64,000 bases of DNA, from positions 389,590 to 453,589 of the forward strand of contig KN834765.1 in NCBI GenBank assembly GCA_000827265.1, given 5' to 3'. This DNA is from Collybiopsis luxurians FD-317 M1. Lineage: Eukaryota; Basidiomycota; Agaricomycetes; Agaricales; Omphalotaceae. The position numbers and the translations under genes were made by a program. Of this stretch, positions 1 through 9,286 are shown piece by piece. Each line of letters opens with the position of its first letter. Positions within the stretch are counted from its first letter, which is position 1. Below the pieces are notes generated by a model. The model had not been told where the DNA came from. It did not search any database and saw only the letters and a list, made by a program, of their open reading frames with translations.

Positions 1-121
1 GAACGAGAATCTTCTGCGAAGGTGGTGTTGAGTCACTGAGTCACGTTTTGTTCACGTAAGGAATGACTTCAAGTTTGGTTCAAGGCGAGCTTCAAGGTGC
101 CCTTTTCTGAACTGCACCAAG

Positions 122-1425
122 ATGTCGGACGAAGAAATCAATCCTTACGAGCTTCTCGACGTCAAGACCGAGTCCACAGACCAAGAGATACGGACTGCCT
201 ATCGCCAGCGGTCGCTCAGAGTTCACCCGGATCGAGTCAGTAAGTGTCTTTGATGTTCAGAACAATTTCTAGCTTACCGTTAATTCTTGTAGAATCCAAA
301 CAATCCTGATGCTGGTAAATGCTCATTTCAAAACTTCCAAGATCGATCTTAATTTCTTTGATATAGCACGCAAGTTTCATGAATTAAACCAAGCTTATGA
401 GTTGTTGCTCGACCCTCTACGCCGACTTGCCCTCGATGCCAAACTTCGTGTCAAACAGGCTCGAGCCGAGAGATACAAGAATTATGATCTCAAACGGAAG
501 ATCATGGTTGATGAATTGGAGGAGCGAGAGCGTGCGTTAAAGAAGGCCAAAGTAGGCAAACAGAAGGAAGAGGCAGCGCGAATGCAGGAGACGGAAAAAA
601 TCAAAGACGAAGGGAGACGGTTGAGGGAGGAGAGAATGAAAGAACTAGAACAGAAGGAACAAGAAGCAAGTCAAGCGGCGAAAGAAGAACAGGAAATGGA
701 TGCGCCTGCTCTTAGTAAGTTTGTTGTTCCCATTGAGACTCTTGTTTCCTGACATAAAATTCTGTCTATCAGAGCCTACAGACACAACTGTTCGCGTCAA
801 GTATAGCCTTTCCGAGCACCCATCCTTAACGACGGCTGCCTCCCTAGCTTCCCTGTTTGCTCCGTTCGGTGCTACAGATGTCGAAACCATCATTTTATCG
901 CTCAAACCTCCAAAGAAGGCACCGCATAAGCCGCCAAAACATGGAACAGCACTTGTACCTTTTCGGCGGATTGGAGATGCTTTTGCCGCTGTGTGTGCCT
1001 CTGACCGAGCTGAGCGGGGCTTGGGAGGCATTGAGGTAGGCTGGATAGGAGGCGTCGAGCCAGAAACCCTTGGTTGGTTAAAGAAGAAGGGACACTTGGG
1101 ACCTGCAGGCAGCGGTTTATCTAGTGAACCACAGCAAAAGGTGCAACGGTCGGTTGAAAAAGCTCCACCTCCACAGACACAAGCTCCTTCATCGGACTCT
1201 GTTAAATTTTCATCATTTCCTTCTTCTATGGTATGTTTTGTATCTATCTTACGAGAGTAGCATAGCTAAATCAATGCATAGCCGGATTTTGCCCAGTCTT
1301 CCGCCGAGCCTCCTGCAGCGGCTGGAGACCTGAGTTATGAGTCTCTGACGCTTATGCGTATGAGGCAAGCGGAACGAGAAAGACTTGAACGGGAAATCTT
1401 GGAGCAGGAAGCAAACGAAGCTTGA
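122..1425 (+). CDS. cwf23: DNAJC17/Cwf23-like J-domain protein with RRM-like region
   Basis: The protein opens with a J domain (about residues 8-75) carrying the HPD tripeptide in the context VHPDRNPNNPDA. The first intron must use the donor GTCAGT just after HPDR for this to read through. A highly charged helix follows, then after a further intron a segment (KPTDTTVRVKYSL... onward) that fits an RRM fold. J domain, charged linker and RRM is the layout of human DNAJC17 and fission yeast Cwf23, which are spliceosome-associated J-proteins. The likely role is therefore in pre-mRNA splicing in the nucleus; this is inferred from family layout. The start is the ATG at 122, six residues before the conserved NPYELL motif. 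The C-terminal tail is charged and ends EILEQEANEA. At least four introns are implied. Confidence 0.85.
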
Positions 1426-1918
1426 CGCGTCGCTATAGGTTGTCGTGACCCTAATGGTTGTGACCGGGGTCCTTGCTCGAAAAAGTGAGAACCTTTCGTT
1501 CACGGGTACCTTATGTAGCAACGTCTTTGGTTGTTCTTGGTGACTGTGTTCATAGCTGTATATACAAGGATAGCTGATTGGAATGATTGAGGATTTGAGA
1601 GGTATGCACTGCCAAAGAGGGACATGCGGCGGAAAGGTGGCAGGGGTCGTGCACTGGGCGAAATTTCCCATGCCCATTGATTGAACAAGTCTACCAAGTT
1701 CCCACTGTCGCACTGTTCAAAAGCATTTGCTCGTCGTCGGCAACGTTCAGCTCGGCTTATCTTCTCCTTCTAATTCGATATATAAGCTGTTTTGTGTCAC
1801 TAGTTCTCTTCGCTGCCACTTAATTTCCCCAATTGCTGGTGTCTGGACTACCTGTTTTCCGTCTAATCCTTGTATTTTCCTTTCCTAGTCCTTCTTTAAG
1901 CCCGATCCTTTGTGCTGG
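1426..1918. other. Intergenic region between DNAJC17-like gene and ataxin-2 gene
   Basis: About 490 bases without a supportable gene. The right part holds a TATA-like element at 1779-1786 and should be the promoter and 5' UTR of the ataxin-2 gene. The left part should hold the 3' end of the J-protein transcript. Confidence 0.6.
1779..1786 (+). promoter_or_regulatory. TATA box of ataxin-2 gene
   Basis: The octamer TATATAAG lies about 130 bases upstream of the ATG at 1919 and is followed by a pyrimidine-rich stretch, as is usual for fungal core promoters. Position and motif support it; no transcript start is known. Confidence 0.45.
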
Positions 1919-4900
1919 ATGGCATCTGGTAATAGAACAAAGGCGCAACGTAAAGGTGCTCCAGGCTCTGCTGGGTAAAAATTTCTCGGACTACACTCCT
2001 CGACCAGCATGTTAATATCCTTCCAACAGCCGTGCTCCTGCTTGGTCTGGTGCTCGCGCTTCTCCCACTTTTTCTCCTTCAAGCAGCTCTCCTCGTCCAA
2101 ACCAATCTTCCTTTCCACCTTTGGCTCAGCAAAATGGCAATCGCTTTGATAGTCCTCCAGACCGTGTTTTACAATCTCTATCTGGTCTTACAGTGCGCGC
2201 AGTCATAATATAATACAATTCAGCCTAATTTTCCTTTCACTGTTTGCAGGGTACCACAATAACTCTCATAACCAAGTCGGCCCTGCGCTACGAGGGCGTC
2301 GTGTCTCTCACCAGCAACGAGGGTGAAACTCCTGGAGTCACCCTCAAGGATGTCAAAGAGCTCACAACTCCTGGAGCACCAATAAAGGATCAGCTTTTTA
2401 TTGCATCGGCCAATATCGATACTTGGAGTTCTGGCCCTGCTGATGCTAAATTTACTAACGGAGACAGTAAGCATACCGTCACTTTCAATCGACCCATATT
2501 ATTGATGCTGTTTCTGTGCTGCCCCCCCCTGCCCCCCCCCCAGCCTTCCGAACAGATGCCGATATTGGTCAGAAGAGAACGGGAGGAGGAGAGAAAGAGC
2601 TTCAAGCCTGGCAAGCGCCTTCCGACGTGCCTCTGCCTACTGAAAGTTCTCAATTTGCGCGCGGTGACGACGTTACATTCGGGCCAGGGTCCAATGGCAA
2701 CACCTCTTGGGATCAATTTGCAGCAAACGAAAAACTTTTCGGTGTCAAAGCTACTTATGATGAAGACGTGTACACAACCAAGCTGGATCGCAACCACCCC
2801 GAATTCAAAGAGCGTGCAAGGGAAGCTCAGAAGATTGCGGATGAAATTCTTGGGGTGCGTGATCTTCCCTGTATCTACATTATATATTCCAACCGGTTTT
2901 AATCTAGGCTACCGCTTCAAACCCACATATTGCGGAGGAAAGAAACCAGGCAAACGACGATAGCGGTGTCAACGAGGAAGACAAGTACGCTGACTCCAAT
3001 AATCGCCAATCAATGATGCTGATTGCTTTTAAGATACGGTGCTGTCGTTCGAGGCAGCAATGCCTATGTCCCTCCTGGTGCTCGAAAAGCGGCGGCGGCA
3101 GCAGTAGTAGCAGTTGGTCCCAACAGTGCCGCAAAGCCGGACATTCCTCAAGTTTCTGTAAACGGTCCTGATGGTGCTGCTATCTCCTCTCAGTCGAAAT
3201 CGCCTGCTTCTTCTTCCAAGGCACCATCTCCCGCCCCAAACAAGGTAACGACAAATGTCGCTTCTACTTGAATCTGGTTAGTTGATATAGTTCGATCAGC
3301 CTGCGGATGCTCTGCCGGCTTTGAGGGAGTTCGTTGCCAATGAAAAGCAACGTTTAACAGAGAAGCGTCAAGCTCTCGCAAAGAGTGAGATGGACAAACG
3401 TATGGCAGATTTGGTAAAATTTAGCCAGAGTTTCAAGGTACTATCCATTTTTTTGTCCCTGTCCCCCTGACACTGACCTCGAACATCACGCAGCTCAATA
3501 AACCCATCCCTGAGGATCTTGTGTCAATTTTGGCCAAAGACGAGGAAAAACAAAAGCAAATCCGCGAAAAGTCGAGTAAAGACGCCTCTTCAGCCCAAGC
3601 ACGCAATATTGGAGCGTCCATCGCCGCTGTTCCAACTCGAGGGCCCCATATCACCACTGCCAAAGTTGTCGAAGCCGGCCGCAAACCTGCCGCACCTGCA
3701 GCTGCAGCTGGTAAGACTGCGACACAGGCAGCCGGTACCGGAGTTTCTGCTCAGAAGCCCAACACCACCAAGACCGAGACCACCAAACCAGCGAAACCTG
3801 TCATGTTCATCCAAGCGATTCCGCCATTCAAAGGTAGCAAGAGGCAGTCTTTACAACAACCGGCATCTACTACGAATGGTGGCCTAAATGGTGCAAGTGC
3901 CACAACAGCTCAACCTCCGGCATCAGCTAAGCCGACGCCTGCCGCAGCTAACTCTGCTGCTGCTGCTGCCAAATTGAACGCCAATGCGATGTCATTTAGG
4001 CCAAACCCGAAAGCGAGTGCTTTCACTCCAGTAAGTCTGATTCCCTACAGTTGCTGAAGGTAGTCTTGCTGATTATTGTCGATAGGGTGCGCCATCCCCT
4101 GGACCAAGCACATCAAACAATAGCGTCTCTTCATCAGTGTCTCCCAAGCCTAAAGAGACTGTGAGTTCTAACTCTTCGACCGTCAGCTAATTCAGCTAAC
4201 ATTCGCGGCCAAGCAGGGACCTGCACCGCCGAATCCATTCTTTGGTACTCGCCCGATCAAAAAGAGCCCTCCGGTAAACGTGAAAGATGACTTTAATCCA
4301 TTTAAGCATGCCAAAGTTGTAGATGCGTCTGGGATTAGCGAGTGCAATTTAGCCCTACAAATCATTTTTCGTTCTAACGTTTTCGCAATTTAGCCGCATT
4401 GTGGCCTTATAGTGGAAAGCGATACATGCAGATGTACCCGACTCAACAGCATCCTCCGCAGGCTCCACACATGGTCGCTCCTCCACCCACGATGCCTCCG
4501 CCCCCTCCGTACGAAGAAGATCCCAACCAGCGAGCAGCTACCGGCGGTTATGTGTACTATGCTCCGACTTACTACCCCGGCCAGGTAGCACTTTTTTCTT
4601 TCACGTTTTACGTTACCCCAGTATGACCTTTCTTCTGTAGCCTATGATGCCTGGAATGGCACCCCCTGGACCTCCAGGAACCTTTATGCCTCCATATATG
4701 CAACCTATGCACTATCCTCCTGGTATGCCTCCAAATGGTCAGCAGTCGATTTATCTGTTTCTGAAAGACCCTTAATATTTCATTAGCCATGTATGCGCCC
4801 CCAATGGGACAAATGCCACGTATGTCTTTGTCGCGCAACAACGATCCACTTACTGACACAATCTTTTTAGCCTATATGTCAGCCCCTCCGCCAGGTTCTT

Positions 4901-5166
4901 ACCCTCCTCCACCGAACGGTGCCGCCGGTCCTCGACCTTCCATGCCGCCTACACCAATTCCTGCACATGCTCATCCATATTATCATCAGAGCCCTCAGCG
5001 TATGTTCTTTTTCCTTCCTTGCGTTCCTTATCTAATAGTCGCTTCAATCTTAGTACAACATGCGGTTCCTTATCCTATGATGATGCCGCCCCCACCAGGC
5101 AGCGTTCCTCCGCACCCATACGACGGCTCACAAGCTCCTCCGGTGCAGATGGGAGGTCATGCCTAA
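1919..5166 (+). CDS. PBP1: Ataxin-2/Pbp1 family RNA-binding protein
   Basis: The N-terminal third carries the ataxin-type Lsm fold (from GTTITLITKSALRYEG, about residues 75-140). It is followed by the LsmAD domain (WDQFAANEKLFGVKATYDED through EILG). A low-complexity Ala/Pro/Ser-rich tail contains a PAM2-like motif, SFRPNPKASAFTP, encoded at 3992-4030, which in this family binds the MLLE domain of poly(A)-binding protein. The C-terminus is rich in Pro, Met and Tyr. Ataxin-2/Pbp1 proteins act in the cytoplasm in stress granules, poly(A) tail control and translation. The gene has about ten short introns, several interrupting the Pro/Met-rich tail. The intron ending near 2542 has a poly-C tract before the acceptor. 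The start ATG at 1919 gives a short basic N-terminus (MASGNRTKAQRKG) that ends at the first intron. Confidence 0.92.
3992..4030 (+). other. PAM2-like motif in ataxin-2
   Basis: Encodes SFRPNPKASAFTP. It matches the PAM2 core pattern NPxAxxFxP, the docking site for poly(A)-binding protein. The usual Leu before NP is replaced, so binding strength is uncertain. Confidence 0.6.
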
Positions 5167-5440
5167 CTAGAGTTGCTATTGCCGTAATATCTCTACTATT
5201 CGGCCGGGGGGGTTCATGCTCGCTGGAATTCGCATTTTTCGTTTTAGCTATGGATCACTATGTAGCTGTCGCTATTACCTCTGTCGACCTGGATTCTGGA
5301 ATACACCCCCTAAAAGATCATTCGCGTCCAAGTCTAGTCTGCCGTCAATAACCGCTTCACTAGAGCGCCGTCGTATGCGTAAAACATTGCAAGTATCGTT
5401 ATACAATAAAATTAACGTGTACGGAATATCCAAAGAGAAA

Positions 5441-8400
5441 TTATCTTCCTAGACATGACATCTCTACCTTCTTTAGTAGCCCCTTCAATGTACCACTAGT
5501 ACGATTGCAATTCGCCTCCATCCAAGCCTCCATATCCGCTCTAATTGATCCTAGCTCTTCTGTCAGCGGCATGCGTCCGTCCGGTCTAACGGAGGTCGGG
5601 TTGAGTAGTAGATCGAATAGTCTGCCCCAGATATCGGTTTGCCAATAGCGCTTGAGGGGCGTCGCGAGTTTTAGCCTTGTGCGGCCGTCGGCAGATGCTG
5701 AGGAGCTCAGTGAGTTGGCTTGAATATACTTGCCAAAGAACATGCAGTACACAATGCCTGCGAGACCAAAATAGTCGGTTTGGAAAGTCCAGGATTTTCC
5801 TTCCTGTATCTCCATGCAGTCGCGTTCGTCCGTAGCCCATTCCGCGACGAACTGCTGATCTGGGGGAAATAATCGAGTATCGATGGTACGACCAAAGTCT
5901 ATAATCTTCAACCCCTTATGGCTCCAACCCCCTTCGCCGGAGGGTTGATACTCACTGGACCACGCCGAGGATCCTCCTGGGACATCCTCTAAGCGCAGCA
6001 AGCAATTGTCTATCTTGAGATCCCCGTGAATGAAACCAATCTTATGCATAGTCTCCAGGAGACGCAGAAGTTCCACAGTAAAGAACATGACGAGGAGTTC
6101 GTCTAGACATGCTCCTTGCTGGGATACACCTGCGGTCTCGGCGGCATTCACAATATCTAGTAATGTGCCTTGTGGGCAATAGTCCAGGACCAGATAACTC
6201 TCATCGCGGAATGCATACAGCGCGTGTGGGAAAACGATGGAACGACGGAGACCAGGAGGAAGGGCAGAGTGTAAAAGACGTAGGACGTGATATTCCCAAA
6301 AGTTTCGAGGCTTGACCACTTTCAGTGCTACCATGGAGGCCTCTTCCTCATCTTCCTCGTCAGATTCAAAGTCAGAGTCATCGCCAGAGTGAGCGCCGAG
6401 ATCCTTGGCCTTAAAGACGGCGCCAAACCCGCCTTCTCCCAGCTTTTCTGATACTATAAACTTCTGACCGTTCAGCGTCAAGGGGTAGACTCCGTCATCA
6501 GTATGAGAACTTCCGCTGGTCTTTCGGGTTTTCTTGGCGAACTTCTGTAGACCGTCAAGTCCATCGTAATCTGTATCAGTGAGATTGTAGCACTGCGAAT
6601 CTGGATTGAGGCGCGATAGCAAGGTTCGAATAATGGGCGGGTCAAAGGGATTACATGGATTGGAAGGTCTGAAGTTGGACGAGAGAGTTAGTGTGTCCAC
6701 TAAGCTCAGTTTGCTCGTGGATTGAGCAAGTGACGCTTCCTCTGCTACCGGCAGACGGAGCTGTTGGATTGCCCGTTCCTCTTCTATTTCCTCCTCCTCG
6801 TCAAGATCGTCCGCTCCATCTGGTACGAGCTGGGCGGCTTCCAGCTGCTGCTCGTCTTGCTCATCGAGCTCTGGCACGTGTTTCAAGAGATTACTAGGGG
6901 TGTTGAAGGTGGAATGGGAAGTGGAAGTAAATTCAAAAGTGCGTTCTGTTATCGGAGTCATGACGTTGAACTGGCCGAAACGACCACCAAAGGGGACGTC
7001 ACGGTAGTCTACTTCCTGTTCTTCGAACATCTCTTCTTGCGTACCTTGGAGAGGCTCATCAAAGTCCTCTTGGACTGGCTCGTCGATGAAGTCATCCGAA
7101 TAATCATTCTCATCTTCGTACGAGTATTGATCTGGACCTGTAAATTCCTGCTGCTGAAGGTCCGTCTGATGCCCGCTCTCTTCTCGATCGCTTGACTCTT
7201 CTATGTAAGGCTCGAGCTCTGGCTCGAGATCTTCAGATGGATCTTTGTAAGGGGTGAATGTCGGTTGCGGAACAGAAGTGGAAGTAGAGGATGAATTCTG
7301 GGTAGACAGTTTCGGAGTGAACAGACTCTGGACCTCACTTGGTCGATGAAACACTCTCATCGGTGTTTTGTCTTCTGAGTCTACGAATGGTTTGAAGGGA
7401 CTTGGCTGAGCCGAGTTTTTGACATCGTGATCGGATTTGGCTCGCTCATGAGTTACAATTGCTTTTGGTCGGGTTAGACCGTGATCTTCGGTGTGAGCTT
7501 CACGGAGAGGACCCAATGAAGCCTTGTTCTCAGGAATAAAGACCTTTTGCGAGAAGATACTCTCTGCTAAAGGTATCGCAACCTTCTTGGGATCCTTGAA
7601 AAGGTTTTCATTCTGCGGAGGAGGGGCAGATGAGGGGTTGTGGATCTCTTTCGGGGCAAAAACTGTTCTGGAGTTGGAAGAAGATGATAATGATTTGGCA
7701 TTTCCCGCATCAACAAAGGGAGTGAACTAGAAAACGCGTAAGTTTCAAGGTGACCAGGTTAGTTTGAGCGGCTTACGGCCGATTTATTTTCCTTTCTTTG
7801 TGCTCCCGAATTTTCATCGATAAAAGGACGAAAAGCTATATCAAGAATCAGCAAGGAACGAGAATGGAATGCGGCTGGACGGACTTGTTGAATTACTGGT
7901 GCCAGTCTGGGAAGCGGACGGTGGCGAAGGCGATAAACGAGGCATAGGAACAGGCTCGATCTTTTTCACAGGTGCATGCTTGCTACCCATGCGCATCGTC
8001 CTGTCGGGAGAGTTGTACATTCCAAAAACATCTTCCAAAGCTTCTCTTGTATTAATCGTCACCGTCGGCTCTCCAATCATACTCTTCCGTTTTCCGAAGC
8101 GTGTTGTTGTTGTCGAGTCGCTTCCTTTCAACGACCCAGAAGAGGAACGAGCGGAAGGAGCAAGTGACTGGACCGGTAGAACGGGCCATTCTTTACGAAG
8201 AAGACCCATTGATCTAGTCCTTGCCTCCTCTATACAAAATTCGCCAGTCTTTTCTGTATACAAAAGAGACATATCGAACCGGAGTTTCTCTGGGCGCTTT
8301 CCTGGCGGTGGAGGGGCTAGCATTGTGGCATACCGCGATGCAGCGGTGGAGGTTTGTCTGGGAGAAGATGAAGCTGCTCGGGAATCGGATTGCTCTGCGG

Positions 8401-8928
8401 GAGGCTGTTTACCGAGTCTTTCTCGAAACTCTGTATACCGTGTCTTTAATCGATCGAAGGGACGAGCTTGACGCTTGATACCGACACGATATATTTGGTC
8501 TGCGTCTTCGACTCTGTACTGATTAAGAAAGATGAGACATTGAGAGTTGGAACCAAGACTCACCTCCCAACAGCCTCCAGCGCGCGAGCATACTCTTCGT
8601 ATAACAGGGAATATGTTACCCCATATCCATTCTTCCAGAGTTGTGAATAGATTCCAATCGCCGATCTCTGGCTGACTCTGTTCGCATAGAGTGTCCAGAG
8701 CTTGAGATACCTGAGATCACCTTTGTAAGATTCATCCTTTCTGAACTTGCTGGTGGCCTCTTCAAGGAGCTGAGAAAGACCAGATTCTGGATCATTGTCT
8801 TGGAAATTATCGATGGTCCATTGCACGAATTCTACGTATGTAGCCAAAGGGTCGTCTTCAGACGCGAGATCCGCGATTCTATGCTGGAATTTTTCGCGTT
8901 GGCTCTTGAGGCCTTCAGTCAGCGCCAT
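5441..8928 (-). CDS. BUB1: Spindle checkpoint kinase Bub1 (MadBub type)
   Basis: The N-terminal exon (8928 to about 8560) encodes the Mad3/Bub1 TPR homology region, with motifs such as YVEFVQWTIDNF and LWTLYANRVSQR. A GLEBS-like Bub3-binding motif (EPTVTINTREALEDVFGMY) is encoded around 8000-8070. Next come FRPFID, the KEN box RKENKSA, FTPFVD and FKPFVD, then a conserved NPFDPPIIRTLL block. The C-terminus is a complete Bub1 kinase domain: P-loop GEGGFGAVF, lysine in VALKVV, catalytic loop HGDLKIDN, and DFG in DFGRTID. The protein is about 1,100 residues. It acts at kinetochores, phosphorylates H2A and recruits checkpoint proteins. The KEN and ABBA-like motifs are more typical of Mad3/BubR1. 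The start ATG at 8928 lies 33 bases downstream (in the gene's direction) of a perfect palindrome with a CACGTG core. Confidence 0.92.
7379..7833 (-). other. ABBA-KEN-ABBA-like motif cassette in Bub1
   Basis: In protein order: FRPFID (7816-7833), KEN (7786-7794), FTPFVD after an intron (7709-7726), and a further copy FKPFVD (7379-7396). ABBA motifs bind Cdc20 and the KEN box binds Cdc20/Cdh1. The arrangement is that known from BubR1/MadBub proteins. Confidence 0.7.
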
Positions 8929-9286
8929 CGCTAATGGCGTTCAACCACCAGTGAACGTTTGGATCACGTGATCCCGCCATTTCTGAGACTCTGACTCTGC
9001 TGCCGACTCGAAGAAAAGCAAGTCTCGTACTAGTACATGCAAATCCTCTAATTTTCTCAAATTTTGGCTCATTATTTCCCTCTAAACTCTCCTAATTTCT
9101 GCACCGCCGCCCTTGGAAGAAAGAGTGACTAATTCGAGGTCACCGTGATACCGAAAAAAAAAAAATTCATCTCCTTCCATCTCGCCGTTTCCTGCAACTC
9201 AATCTCAATCTCGCCATTTACTTTTTACGGTATTCCAACTCTTTTTGTCTTTTTTCTATCGTTTTTGACACTCGTTATCGACAGAT
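8929..9286. promoter_or_regulatory. Divergent promoter region of BUB1 and the 767-residue gene
   Basis: 358 bases between two outward-facing start codons. It holds the 14-base palindrome at 8961-8974, an ATGCAAAT octamer near 9036, an A-tract near 9155-9167 and a long pyrimidine-rich leader before the ATG at 9287. No gene is seen. Confidence 0.6.
8961..8974. promoter_or_regulatory. Perfect 14-bp palindrome with E-box core
   Basis: GGATCACGTGATCC equals its own reverse complement. The CACGTG core is the binding site of bHLH factors of the Cbf1/USF type. It sits 33 bases from the BUB1 start codon. Confidence 0.5.

Noticed and set aside
7869..8471. A 200-codon plus-strand open frame
   Set aside because: It is antisense to the BUB1 exon that encodes the GLEBS motif and has no domain of its own.
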